Source: Euprymna scolopes (lineage: Eukaryota; Mollusca; Cephalopoda; Sepiida; Sepiolidae). From it: a stretch of 64,000 nt of DNA. The notes under the pieces are model-generated. The model was given only the letters and a program-made list of their open reading frames with translations, did no database searches and was not told the DNA's origin. This document shows positions 24,945 through 35,734 of this stretch, in pieces (within the stretch, counting starts at the first letter, position 1; each line of letters starts with the position of its first letter). The stretch spans positions 32,758,741-32,822,740 of the forward strand of contig CM044489.1 of NCBI GenBank assembly GCA_024364805.1. Direction: 5' to 3'. The translations under genes were made by a program, and so were the position numbers.

Positions 24945-25693
24945 TTGTCATGTCATTTCATTCAATAATTACAAGAAACCCTCTCTACCACCAATAGCAA
25001 TGGCCAACGACTCTTTATCTGAGAGTACATCTTTCAAACTCTTTGGCCTAACGTTCACAGGAAACATGAGTTGGAACAATTACATTGAAGGCATTGCCAG
25101 GGCCGCTGCAAAAAAGGTGGGCTCTCTCTACCGTGCTAGACAACTGGTAACACCCGAAAGTATGCTGTACCTCTATAAAGCCACCATTCGCCCATGTATG
25201 GAGTATTGCTGTCACATCTGGGCTGGTGCATCTGCTACTAGTCTCTCGCTCCTTGACAAGGTTCAAAAGAGAGTCGCAAACCTGATAGGCCCTAAACTGG
25301 CATCTAAGCTTCAGCCTCTGTCCCATCGACGAAATGTTGCATCCCTCTGCCTGTTCTACAAGTATTTTAGTGGTGAATGCTCTGACGAACTGCAATCACT
25401 TGTACTCCCACGACGTGAGCACTCCCGACAAACCCGACAGGCTGCTAAATCCCACCCCCACCCTAGATGTAAAAGATTTTTCTACTCCAATAGTTTCTTC
25501 CCCAGAACCGCTAGACTTTGGAATTTCATTCCATGTCCCTGTTTCCCCAACAGTACCTACGTGCAGAAGTTCAAGTTTAACGTGAACCGACATCTTGCTG
25601 CCCAAATCCCTACATAGTACCCCAGTAGTTGTTGCCCCTGATAGTAGCCCCCTACACCAAAGTGGCAATTTGCCTTGTTTGGGGTGAAAATGT

Positions 25694-25694
<1 letters not shown>
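24945..25694 (+). mobile_element. LINE family A, 5'-truncated, young copy
   Basis: Starts at TTTCATTCAATAATTACAAG, matching the codons for the F-N-N-Y-K-K block of the intact copy, and encodes a nearly clean C-terminal domain in one frame from 25000 to 25617: S-F-K-L-F-G-L-T-F-T-G-N-M-S-W-N-N, C-M-E-Y-C-C-H-I-W-A-G-A, S-H-R-R-N-V-A-S-L-C, ending A-A-Q-I-P-T and a stop. The 3' UTR ends in GCCTTGTTTGGGGTGAAAAT (25674-25693). It has high identity to the copy at 45.8 kb. It lacks the RT and EN, so it was dead on arrival. A (TA)n tract begins exactly at its 3' end. Confidence 0.92.

Positions 25695-25750
<56 letters not shown>
25695..25750. repeat. (TA)n tract at the LINE A 3' tail
   Basis: Pure TA dinucleotides start at the last bases of the LINE A 3' end (TGTAATAATATATA), where a poly(A) tail would be expected. 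Either the element landed in an existing TA tract or its tail has become TA. Confidence 0.95.
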
Positions 25751-25751
<1 letters not shown>

Positions 25752-26278
25752 ATGTGTGTGTGTACGCGCGTACTGCCCACACAGAAAAATAACATACATG
25801 AGTTCATCTTGATCTTAAATTAAAATAAGTTTTTAAGTTCCAAAGATTCTGATGTCAACAAGACTGATTTTCTGAACACAAGACTGCCATTGTCATGTTT
25901 GAACCGTATGCATGATGCTAATGTTAATCGAAATTTCAGAAACATATTAGCAATATTCCACTAATTAAATGTTAGTGACAAGAACGTCTTCTTGGAAGAC
26001 AAAATAAAATTTGTTATTCCCATCTTAAGGAAATGCACTTATATTGTAGGAAGAAATGTACATGAAAACATGATTTAGAAAATTAGGATTAATAATAAAT
26101 CAATAGAACATATCTCCTAGATTATGGGCTGCTTTGGTAGTCTGCTTATTAAATATGAATATGGGGAAAATACTTTCGCATTAGTAAATTAATACTATTA
26201 GAATTTAAATATATTTTCAAGTTTCAGTAAAAAAATTCTTTAAGAGACTATCATCTAGAAAGTTCGGAATAAGTTTGT

Positions 26279-26284
26279 TTTATT
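26279..26284 (-). promoter_or_regulatory. Poly(A) signal of the sulfotransferase gene
   Basis: AATAAA on the minus strand, about 97 bases after the stop codon of the sulfotransferase exon, a normal distance for a short 3' UTR. Confidence 0.55.
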
Positions 26285-26380
26285 TTTTTATCTCATAAAT
26301 ACTAGTTGAATGATTATAATTGTAGGGGGTTATTTATAGAAAAAAATGAATGGTCGGCTTTGATTAATTTATCTTTGTCT

Positions 26381-27559
26381 CTACACATCGTCGAAATTAA
26401 AGAAACGAAAATCTCGAAGTGGTATACGGTTTTCATAATCAAAAATTTCACTAGGCCGTACAGGATAACCCCATATTTCACTTTCAGGGCGCATTAATTC
26501 AGCCAGTTTTTCTAGGTCCTCTTTCGGGACAGAATAATACGCTTCAAGAAACGAATATTTCTTTGAGTCTTTGAAATCGGGATCTGACAATGAATCTGTG
26601 TGGGCCGCTTTTAAGAGCGTGAGAAACTGTGGCATACTAATTATGTTCATATCTTGTTTGGTAAGAGGCAAAGGGATCTTCGTGCTGATTAACCCTTTCA
26701 CCTGCAGTTTACGCCACGTCCGTCGTGTGAAGTTATACCAGTTAAAACATTTACTGCGTCGAAGGTTTTTATTGCTGCGATCGCTGAATATAATGGTGGC
26801 GGCGTCAACTAACTCGTCGTCTATCGAAACAGCCTTTGCCTTTTTAACGATATCCAAATGCCCGAGATTTAACGTCTTAAATAGATAGGTTGCATCCGAA
26901 TAAAAATGTTCGAGTTTGCCAATGAAGTCGAAATTTGATACACAGGGGTTACAAAGCTGGTGAATGGGAAGGAAATGACCGTTGAAATCTGCCCGGTGGG
27001 CCAGGCGATCGATGACATACTTGACAAACTCCGGAAACGTCGCATCGTTTCCACATATATGATTCTGTGATAAATTCTTTCTAAAAGTATGTATTATGCT
27101 GCCAGAAAAGCCACTCCAGTAATCGTAACGAGAGAAGATTTTATCAACATAACCCGAGAAGAGACGCTTGAAGGGGTCGCGTACAAATAGTATTTTGAAA
27201 TAGTGCTGCATTATGTAAGAGAGAGTGTCGTCGGGAAGATCTTTAGTCCTATTCTGAGGTACGGTATGAGCCGAACCAAGCGTTAAAATGAAAGGGTTGG
27301 AAATGTTTTTATGTCCACTGAAGTAGTATAGAACGCGTTTAAAAAACGAACATCCTGTTTTTTCTGTTAAGCACATAATGAATTTGTAGCGGTTATTGTA
27401 TATCGAATGATCTTTGTGCGCATCTAGATTTAAATAACCATTGTAGCGGGAGAAATTCATTTTGCAAAGCGCATGCATGTTCTGAACGCGTCGATTAATA
27501 GTGATCTCTGTCTCTTTCATCAATTCTTCCAGAGATGGCTTCTGTTCATCTGAATTTAT
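26381..27559 (-). CDS. Carbohydrate sulfotransferase (Sulfotransfer_2 / CHST8-14 type), last coding exon
   Basis: The exon encodes 392 residues and a stop. Enzymes of this family, in the Golgi membrane, move sulfate from PAPS to GalNAc, galactose or glucuronate of glycosaminoglycans and glycoproteins. Visible motifs: the 5'-phosphosulfate loop C-L-T-E-K-T-G-C-S-F-F-K-R (about residues 72-84, counted from an upstream in-intron Met at 27586), the 3'-phosphate motif F-V-R-D-P-F-K-R-L-F-S-G-Y (134-146), and H-F-L-P-I-H-Q-L-C-N-P-C...F-D-F-I-G-K-L-E (204-226), all in the family order. The usual P-K of the loop is E-K. The left boundary is a splice acceptor: T-rich tract then TTTTCAG at 27560, so the upstream Met is intronic. 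The transmembrane N-terminus must be in an exon at higher coordinates, not recognised here. It is the only convincing host coding exon in the window. The exact acceptor sugar cannot be told. Confidence 0.88.
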   Translation of the reverse strand: MNSDEQKPSLEELMKETEITINRRVQNMHALCKMNFSRYNGYLNLDAHKDHSIYNNRYKFIMCLTEKTGCSFFKRVLYYFSGHKNISNPFILTLGSAHTVPQNRTKDLPDDTLSYIMQHYFKILFVRDPFKRLFSGYVDKIFSRYDYWSGFSGSIIHTFRKNLSQNHICGNDATFPEFVKYVIDRLAHRADFNGHFLPIHQLCNPCVSNFDFIGKLEHFYSDATYLFKTLNLGHLDIVKKAKAVSIDDELVDAATIIFSDRSNKNLRRSKCFNWYNFTRRTWRKLQVKGLISTKIPLPLTKQDMNIISMPQFLTLLKAAHTDSLSDPDFKDSKKYSFLEAYYSVPKEDLEKLAELMRPESEIWGYPVRPSEIFDYENRIPLRDFRFFNFDDV

Positions 27560-27888
27560 CTGAAAAGGAGAAAGAAAAAAAAGCATTCGTTAATATTTGC
27601 TAGAACATTTACTAAAGAGTAATCAACATATTCACACATATTTACACACTCTGAAAAATAAACACTATAAGATCAACGTTATTTTTACGCTAACATAAAT
27701 ATCTGCTCTGATAATGGAGTCATGTGAAGGGTTTTCAGCAAATGGTTTTACACACTATTATTTCAAACGTGTTTAAAATTGATTTGTTCAGTTATATGTT
27801 GCATTCATCGGAGGAATTATTCCGTGAAGTATAGATGCAAAATAAGGAAAATACCGGTACTCATGAAATATAATACTTGCGTTTTATA

Positions 27889-27930
27889 AAAACTACTAGG
27901 AGCACCCAGCTTAACCCGGCCGTAAAATAC
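27889..27930 (-). mobile_element. Helitron-like 3' end
   Basis: On the minus strand the sequence reads AAGCGTATTTTACGGCCGGG, then TTAAGCTGGGTGCTCCTAGT. It resembles the end at 60630-60672 (CATATTTTACGACCGAGCAA, then TACCGGGTGCCCAGCTAGT). Both finish CTAG followed by T. The element body would lie towards higher coordinates (to about 28350), where no coding was seen. Confidence 0.45.
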
Positions 27931-28734
27931 GCTTGAATTCGTGTAGAATCGTATTTAGTATAGCACAGCTAATTCTCTATTAAGTATTATATTTTACCAT
28001 TTATATAGTATTGTTTCCAAAATACATAAAAATGCCTTCGGTACCATCAGATAAAATCGACATCAACACATTTAACGTCCAGCCGCTTTCCGCACTTTTA
28101 AACTTAACGACAGATAACTAAGAAAGATGTAAAATTGAACCGGGTCAAAGTGTGTGAGTGAATTTGCACATGCGCACGAATAAAAAAAAGAAATATATTG
28201 GCAAATTGATATGGCAGTTTTGCTAGTCAACATCCCGACATATTTCTGTACGCATTATTCATCCATCCGAACAAAGATTTTACTCGTCATAAACCTCCTT
28301 GTATATAATCAATGTTTTATGTTAATTTCAATATTGTGGTCAGTTGTTTAAAAGTTTATCGATTAAATATTTTCACATAGGCACACATACCTATATCTAC
28401 TATTTTATTTTTATAGATACATTCTCTTTATTAATTATTTTATTCTTCGTTGTTTATGACTCACCAATATGGATGAACCTGGCGGGATACGAAACTAGGG
28501 CCCAAGAGATGGAAGCTTGAAGCTCTCCATCTGAGATAACTAACGCTAGCTAGTGCTGAAGTGTATCGCACTTATCTAAATGTCGTATAAGACGTGCCTT
28601 GAATAAGTTTTAAGACGTTTTTCGTATGGGAACATTTACTGATAATACACGCATGTGTGGCACTATATTTCAGTGCCGGGGAGGCGATAGTATCATACAT
28701 GAACCTCTAGTCCCTTTCGAAATATTCTCTTTCA
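27931..28734. other. Gene-free stretch upstream of the sulfotransferase exon
   Basis: Possibly the body of the Helitron-like element, then unique DNA including a small hairpin (GATGGAAGC/AGCTCTCCATC near 28508-28533). No further sulfotransferase exon was recognised. Confidence 0.4.
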
Positions 28735-29640
28735 GTTGAAACTCACTTGTTGTACTGTTCCAACAACTTATTGGAGGCCCGATTGAAGTCCTTTTGTCTG
28801 AACATGTCAATGACTCTAGTCACAGTCTCTTACATCTCCTCAATTGTCTCATAATGAGAGTTTCTAAGGGCTTCCCTGAGCTTAGGGAGTAACCAAAGTC
28901 ACAGGTTTGGAGTATAGGGAACGTGAGGAACTGTCTTGATGCCCATCTTGTCAAATAGTCTGTGACAAAGATGGAGTTGCGGCCTGGTTTATTGTCGTGG
29001 TGGAAATGCTATTGACCTGATTTAAAGAATTTTGGTCGACAGAATCTCTTTCTGAACTACCTTAAAATTTCAACATATCGACTGGCTGTTCAGAGGCGAG
29101 GCAATGCATCTACACACTGTCAAGTAGTGGATTATCAGAAGATTATGAAAAGTTTGCTCTGTCTGGCCTGTTTGCGTCTAAGAGAGCAAGCATGCTTATA
29201 ATGGAAATCTGTCTCTTGGTCTCTGGTCCACTGCAGTAGATTTATATTTCATCGTAGGTTACAAGAGCACAAAGAACTGCGGGATCTGAATTTATCAGCT
29301 CGACCATCTTCTTACTGTCAGGAAAACGTCTTTCTTTATGATCTCCTCTGAGCACCCTTGGCCTAAACTTCGCATAAATCTTCCACATTTTCAGTTTCTC
29401 GCGAATAGTTGTGCGTGCAGTTCCCACATTGATATGTGACTGCGCACTTATTTTCTCTATAGGCATATGACGAACCTTAGCCAAAAAATTAATTTATTTG
29501 GCCAATCAACTCTGGGTGTCTGGCTTCCTTACTCCTTTCAAACATCTCATTATGTCTGCCTTCCTTCAATCTATTATGCCACTCTAAAACCGATGCGCGG
29601 TTAAAGCAAGGTTATCTATAAGAAGGCTAAATCATTCCTA
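28735..29640 (-). mobile_element. Mariner-type transposon remnant
   Basis: The minus strand encodes pieces of the same mariner family as 19981-20845: R-M-V-E-L-I-N-S-D-P-A-V-L-like K-M-V-E-L-I-N-S-D-P-A-V-L (29242-29484, together with K-I-S-A-Q-S-H-I-N-V-G-T-A), then H-D-N-K-P-G-R-N-S-I-F-V-T-D-Y-L-T-K-M-G (near 28985-28935), T-I-E-E-M and K-L-L-E-Q-Y-N-K at 28755. The catalytic D-N-A is D-N-K here. Many stops and frame changes and no clear terminal repeats: a dead copy, truncated at its N-terminus (about 29640). Confidence 0.82.
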
Positions 29641-30044
29641 AGTTTCTTGGGTATTTTTAAAAGTTTAAAACAGAATTTTATTGCATTTGTTTCTTCTACG
29701 TGTAATTTGGAAATTCACTAGCTGAGACAATCAGGCTTTAGTAAGGCGTATTCCGATTTCTGCAGAATCAAACAGAACACTTTACGCAATAGATTTCTGT
29801 TACAGACTTAGAAGTACCAACCTTTGTGGATTAGATGATATGAATGTAAGTTTGGCAAGGTAGTAAGTTATGAAAATATATATGCCAATTAAGCTACACA
29901 GAATATACCGCATTCCATTCCCGTGAAAATTCGTCTAGCTTATGCACAAGCCTGGCGAATTCTCACGAGAATGAAACGCGTATGTACTCAAATATTTGGG
30001 TAATCATATACGCACTCACAGGAAAATAACGTAAATGTAACATG

Positions 30045-30115
30045 CGGCCGCAGCCGAGATTGAACTCAATACACGAGTTTCTATTGTAATTCAAATCTTA
30101 CCCGTAGCTGAATAG
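30045..30115 (-). repeat. Possible tRNA-derived SINE head
   Basis: On the minus strand a B-box-like GAGTTCAATCTCGG follows, after about 45 bases, an A-box-like TCAGCTACGGGTAAGA. The promoter halves and their spacing resemble tRNA-derived SINEs, but a cloverleaf could not be drawn with confidence. It sits just beside the 5S-like sequence. Confidence 0.25.
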
Positions 30116-30246
30116 TTGATGCTTCGCTAGGGTGTCAAGAGTAATTTTATCGTGACGCCATCACAAAATGCGCTGCTTACAACAGCTTAAGAGATACCCC
30201 TCTACCCTCCAGAGAAAGATAAACCGCGCCAATTTCCCAACCTGGT

Positions 30247-30356
30247 GCTTTACCTCGCAGTGTCTTTCCAAATGGACACTCATCTGGTACTGGCCAGGTT
30301 CGATGTTGCTTAACTTCGGTGATCTAGCGAGAATCGGTGTGTGACGTGACCGTCCC
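30247..30356 (-). pseudogene. 5S rRNA-derived sequence (5S pseudogene or SINE3-type head)
   Basis: The minus strand reads ACCGATTCTCGCTAGATCAC, CGAAGTTAAGCAACATCGAA, CCTGGCCAGTACCAGATGAG, TGTCCATTTGGAAAGACACT, in the order and spacing of animal 5S rRNA (compare GATCACCGAAGTTAAGCAAC and GTTAGTACTTGGATGGGTGA). Internal promoter boxes A (AGTTAAGCAACATC) and C (AGATGAGTGTCCATTTGG) are recognisable but altered. Identity looks near 70-75 percent, so it is not a functional 5S gene. It may be the promoter head of a 5S-derived SINE; the body would lie at lower coordinates (30150-30246). I did not find a second copy. Confidence 0.7.
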
Positions 30357-30494
30357 AGAAAGCTATTGGGCTCCCCATTGGGGGGGAGGTTGAGACTCCC
30401 GAAACACTGGAGAATGCCGGGAGATATGATTGTTTTATTCGTTAAGTATCGTTCGTGTGCCCGGGCGACGGCAACCACCATGCTGAGAAAAAGC

Positions 30495-30529
30495 TTGCAT
30501 TTATAAATTTCATTGTTTTACGAAAGCGA
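30495..30529. repeat. 35-bp direct repeat, copy 1
   Basis: TTGCATTTATAAATTTCATT then GTTTTACGAAAGCGA; it recurs with one difference at 32208-32242. This copy ends 7 bases before the start of the LTR fossil. Confidence 0.92.
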
Positions 30530-30536
30530 AGCTAAT

Positions 30537-31265
30537 GTCACCCTGAGAGATGTAACGAAAACATGATTTCGTTTCCGATGCCAACTAGTGATGACAGGGT
30601 TGTTTGGCGTTTGAGTGTAATTGCCAGATCGACGAGGTCACGGGCTTAACCTTTCGTTCGTGAGAAATGCTTCTGCAATCCACAGGTAAAATCGGGGGAA
30701 GAAGGAACCTGCCTTTAGGTTACGTAACTCGTTGCCATTTACCAGGATACGGCCCGGGTCCACCCGTCATCACAATATAAGAACGGAACGCTGCGCCGAA
30801 ACCGGCAGAATCGAGCTGAGACTTTGAGAGAATCAAGAACAATCAAAGAGACCTCACCCCCTCTCTCCTTGCATCCTTCAACCGCCATACCGAGAGAGAG
30901 AGAGAGAAAGAGAGAAAGAGAGAGAGAGAGAGAAAGAAAGAGAGAGATAATAATTTATTGTTATTTTTTGGCTCAGTGGAGTCTGTCAAAATAAACATTG
31001 AACTACGGACAATTGTATATAAGGATAAATATTGTATATCTTCTCTTGAAGTAACCAGTAGAATAGACCCTCTAGTTTGTCTTTCTTTTGTGTGCATGAG
31101 ATTGATACCCTTTCAGCACGACAGATTGACGAAGCAGCGGAATATCAATTCGATCGTGAAATTAATACCAACCAAATCGATTGACGTGTCATGCTACACG
31201 GAGATACCTTGCCAAGGATCCCCTAAGAAGGACGAGCACGAGTCAAATTTGGTGATCTGCGACGG
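30537..31265 (+). mobile_element. LTR of a Ty3/Gypsy-like element with primer-binding-site-like end (fossil)
   Basis: The segment begins TGTCACC, has a TATA-like box (ATATAAGAACGG at about 30775) followed by GC-rich sequence, a (GA)n run at 30893-30950, a poly(A)-signal-like AATAAA near 30991, and then TCAAATTTGGTGATCTGCGA at about 31234. A TGGTGA..C-GACG string right after an LTR end is the usual primer-binding site in CsRn1-like Gypsy elements. No gag or pol follows; instead there is microsatellite DNA, so this is a solo or broken 5' LTR. Age cannot be set without the partner LTR. Confidence 0.45.
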
Positions 31266-31904
31266 GGATAGCATCACAGTATTGAAAGTAATTATGATTT
31301 GATAATCTTGTAGTTATTGTCGTTTTATTGTGAGGCTTTCATTTTTATTTGCTAGATAATTACTGATCAAATATTCTAGTTATCGTTCTATGATCTATGC
31401 TTAAATATGAATTTTCATTTATCTCATACATATTGATTGAAACTATTTTTTGATACTAAAAATGTGCTACGCACGAATAAAATAAAGATAGAAAAAAGTA
31501 AAAGTAAAATACAGTATTTGCTTAATATTGTTAGCTTAAAATGGGAAATGGGTAACATTAACGACAAAAGGAATGATTGTGCCTGTGTGTGAACGCGCGC
31601 AATTCAAGATGTCAGTGCTAGTTTGTGTATGGGGGTTCACATATGCATATGCATGTGTGTACCTGAGCATGTTTTGCATGCTGATTCTTATCGTGTTATT
31701 TCAGTTCAGAAATTAATTTTATTATGAAATCTCTTTTTCAATGTGATTACGTACAAATACTTATATGCTTGCAGATTTACATTATTCTGAAATTATTTCC
31801 ACTGCATGAATGTACATCTTGCGAAATATACACATACGCTCACACACACCTCATTGATCAAATAATTTATATATGTATTTATTTTTAATTATTATGTTTT
31901 ATTA
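31266..31904. other. Gene-free stretch
   Basis: AT-rich DNA without recognised coding or element structure. Confidence 0.4.
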
Positions 31905-31971
31905 TTCTCATATATATATATATATACATATATATATACACGCATATATATACATATATATACACACACAT

Positions 31972-32015
<44 letters not shown>

Positions 32016-32314
32016 TGCGCCTATGTAAGATTCATCACATTCTTTGCATTTATATGGAACAAAATCATGCACATGCGCACACACACCTCATGTATATATA
32101 TATATATATGTGTGTGTGTATGTGTGTGTGTATGTATATATGTATGCATATAATTACCTAATGTAACAAATATATAGCATAAATATATTTATATATACAT
32201 TAGGTAATTGCATTTATAAATTCCATTGTTTTACGAAAGCGACACGTTACCTAATGTAACATATATAATTACCTGATGTAACAAATATATGTTACTTTTA
32301 TTCATCCTGTCTAT

Positions 32315-32345
<31 letters not shown>

Positions 32346-32767
32346 GTGTGTGTATATATATATATTGTGTTACATATGTTTATAAGTGTTGTTAAGCTTT
32401 GTTTAATTTCTTTTCTGTGTGGTTAGATATAAGTATTTATTTGTTTGAAAGATTGACATTATTGTAAAGTTATTTCAACTGCATGCATATACTTTTTCGA
32501 AATAGGATCCTGTTTTCTGCGATTGTAATATTACGTTTATGTATGGCAACTCTATTGCTGACGTTTTTTGTGGCCTCTATTTATTATTCATAAGATGTTG
32601 TGCATTTAAATGCAAATGTAAATGTAGTGTACAGACACCCACACGCACTTCTAAAACGAAGTAACCACAGAAAACCATACACATGCGCCTACACCCACCT
32701 TACTTATATATATAATCAAGTAATTTAATTTAACAAATATATATATACGTGCTTATTTTATTTAACG

Positions 32768-32825
<58 letters not shown>

Positions 32826-33385
32826 TTATCCATAAACTATTATAGCACTATTGTTTTAAATAGAGAATTCTGAACAAGGAACATTCAGACAAAAATTGAT
32901 AAAGACAGATTTATAAATAATATGAATTACTTCAGATTTTGAATTAGAAATATAACTAACATATACAATATATCCACATTTTCATTGTTAGTTAGTCATG
33001 CATATACATACATTTCATAAGTTTCAATACAAATAAGCAAATAAAACATTAACAAATTAAACAAATTTGAGTATTGCAAAGACGTATTATCTTAATTAAG
33101 AGTAATACACAAAAAGCTAACCATTGCGTGCACCAAAAAAAATAAAGACAATATGATATACATGTTTCATTGTTTTGTAAGATTACAAAAAAGTGTTTAT
33201 GGGTGCAGAAAAAAAAACAAAACAAAACAAAAAATACGGTCAATATCTGAGTTGATCGAACTTTCATATCAATAAGTTTAAATTAAGTAATGAGATTTAG
33301 AAACTTTTGCAGACTGTCAATACGTGATTGGTCGTATTCAAAATTATGCGAAAACAATCATTCGATAATGAACAACGTTCCGTTG

Positions 33386-33445
<60 letters not shown>
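31905..33445. repeat. Cluster of TA, CA and TG microsatellites with TTACCTAATGTAA palindromes
   Basis: TA/CATA tracts lie at 31910-32010, 32094-32145, 32315-32365, 32772-32820 and 33390-33442. Between them the phrase TTACCTAATGTAA occurs at 32154, inverted near 32197 (TACATTAGGTAA), at 32248 and, with one change, at 32268. GTTACCTAATGTAAC is itself a near-palindrome. The second copy of the 35-bp repeat lies at 32208-32242 inside this palindrome set. No gene. Confidence 0.85.
32208..32242. repeat. 35-bp direct repeat, copy 2
   Basis: TTGCATTTATAAATTCCATT then GTTTTACGAAAGCGA, same orientation as 30495-30529 and one mismatch. It is bracketed by inverted TTACCTAATGTAA phrases. Confidence 0.92.
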
Positions 33446-33577
33446 GCCATGTTAAAAACATGATTTTATTTTAAAATGTTTAAAATTTAATTATTGTCTC
33501 CATATTTAAGATATCGTTTTATTTTAAATATTGTTGTGTTTAATACTCCATACTTTTAAATTCAAAACACACAGACA

Positions 33578-33624
<47 letters not shown>

Positions 33625-34780
33625 GTGTGTGTGTGTGTGTACTTTGCAATGTAATATGTATAATTAATAACCATTGTATCGTTTGCTCCGCTGAAATATT
33701 CGAGATAAGAAGCAGAGGTAAATTTAAAACTAATAAAAATATTTTAATAATTTATGAATATACATGTTTAGTAAGAATTTTCTATATGATATGTTGTGAT
33801 ATGTCGCCCAAAGTAAGTTTTGTTGGTTTACTATTAGACAAAAATACGCATAATATAATTTTTATAAACATTAATTAACACAAAATTTCATAAGTATATT
33901 GCAAACATGATAAATTATTGAATTTTCAAATAAGACAAAAATAACCCAGAATATTTAACAACAATCCATATTTTAAAGCATTTTAAACGGCTAATAACTG
34001 GCATCTCGTGTGAGCCAATCCATCTACAAAAACATTATAAATAATGTAAATATACAAGATACAGAGATGTATGTCATGTCGTTAATTAGATATAAAGCAA
34101 AAAATAATATAGCAACGTCAAAACAACGCAGAGAAAATTTAAAGTCAGACCAAGTCAGGCTAAGCCCAAACAGATGGAAAAGCTAAATGATAGTTTTGTC
34201 GGATAAAATAAAAATTATATAATGATTTAGTGTAGGACAGTTTCACAGAATAATTCATATGTTTGGGGACAATTGTCTACACTATTTATTTGAGGACGAT
34301 TATCCTCATCTTTTTTAATAGTTGTTGTTTTACGACATTTCCGCCAACTATTACTCTGCCTTCGGGGCCCGTGGCACAGAGGAGAGAGACGTTGGATATC
34401 TACAGTTCCAGGTGAGCATTACCTGAGGGTAGAGGTGTCAATCTTTCCCAAAGTCGGCCATAGAATTAGTTGGCAAAAAACGTGCCAGACGACAACAACT
34501 ATGAAAGGCAGTAATTACAGAAGATACAGTTGAACATTCAACATTCCAATATCCGTCGCTGTTAACAAGCTTACGAAAGCCAGAAGTTCGTTGAAACGAC
34601 CTGAAATAACACCTATAAAAATGATGCGGATAACAGTAAATAAATAAATAAATTACTCATCTCAAAAGAATGCCAATAATTAAATAAAAACGTGTCTACT
34701 CATTAAACTAACTTTAGAAATGAATAAAAAAACAGAAGTATAAATAGAAACAACGACAATAGTATAACAATTGGGAAATA
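33446..34780. other. Gene-free AT-rich stretch with a CA/TG microsatellite
   Basis: (CA)n, (TA)n and (TG)n follow each other at 33567-33640. A slightly GC-richer patch at 34330-34520 shows no protein or RNA signature that I could recognise. Confidence 0.5.
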
Positions 34781-34850
34781 TCGGTGAACTAGTGGTTAAC
34801 GACATGGACTACCGACCGAAGTGTTATATGTTTGAATCAATAACGACATT
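34781..34850 (+). repeat. tRNA-like sequence, probable SINE fossil
   Basis: TCGGTGAACTAGTGGTTAAC then GACATGGACTACCGACCGAA and ATGTTTGAATCAATAACGA resemble a tRNA body: A-box-like TAGTGGTTAACGA, an anticodon-arm-like middle and a B-box-like TGTTTGAATCA at the right distance. It starts from a tRNA with a GGTTCGAATCC B box, now degenerate. A tRNA-derived SINE is the simplest reading. Confidence 0.4.
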
Positions 34851-35734
34851 ATGATATTTAGTATAAAAATCCAATATTTGTATCAATGAAATGTGTAAGG
34901 AAAATAATCCAATAGCATTAATTATAATACTCCATATCTTTCCAGAGGAAAATTTTATATTAGCAATACGGATGCATAAAATCAATTCCTGTTTGAAGGC
35001 ACAATGATTATTAAAAACGATAACAAGTATAAGTAACTTCAATTATTATTTAGCAGCTGCGCTGGTTGATGAAACGAGAACCTTTAATGTCAGAATTAAT
35101 TTGAAATTCTCATAAAAATGTTCATGGTAAACTATAAGGTTGCCCGAAAAGATTTAAATGAGGTAATAAGTGTGTAAATCATGTGGGACCTTGAGAATAT
35201 AAGTATTAGGTTGACAAGAAAGTTCTTGCGGAATATTCAATTTAGATTTCCAAAGTTTTGGTTATAATACCTTTACTTTATATATCATCTTAAAGAGTGT
35301 TTTTTTCTCTGTCAACTCGTTAAAAATTACAACTGTTATAACATAATTATCTTTTTTCATTCTAGACAAGCGACTTCATCGACCATCAGAACTCAGCATA
35401 TTTATGTTACTGCCCTAAATAACCTATGTTTGCGTTGAAAAAAGTGTGTTTATTATATATTGCTTATTTTGATTAATAAACCTTTGTTTCAGCCGAGATA
35501 TGTTCACGTGAATTTAACAGTTAAAAACCTCAACAACTTTCTTGTAAACCTGATATTAATGTGTGGCTGACAGTTCGAAATATTAAGTAAAAAAAAAACG
35601 ACTACGTAATAAAACACATTCTACAATGGTACAATTGTGGAAAACAATTCTATTAAGGTTTTATTAACGAGTCTGTTATAAAAATTTATGGAAATACAAA
35701 ATATTTTTTAATAATTATGGTATTATTTTTATTT
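34851..35734. other. Gene-free AT-rich stretch
   Basis: No coding, RNA or repeat structure recognised. Confidence 0.4.

Noticed and set aside
26571-26888. Plus-strand frame of 105 codons over the sulfotransferase exon
   Set aside because: Shadow of the minus-strand host exon, whose motifs and splice site are clear.
28500-28540. Small hairpin as a microRNA precursor
   Set aside because: The stem is only about nine base pairs, too short for a precursor.
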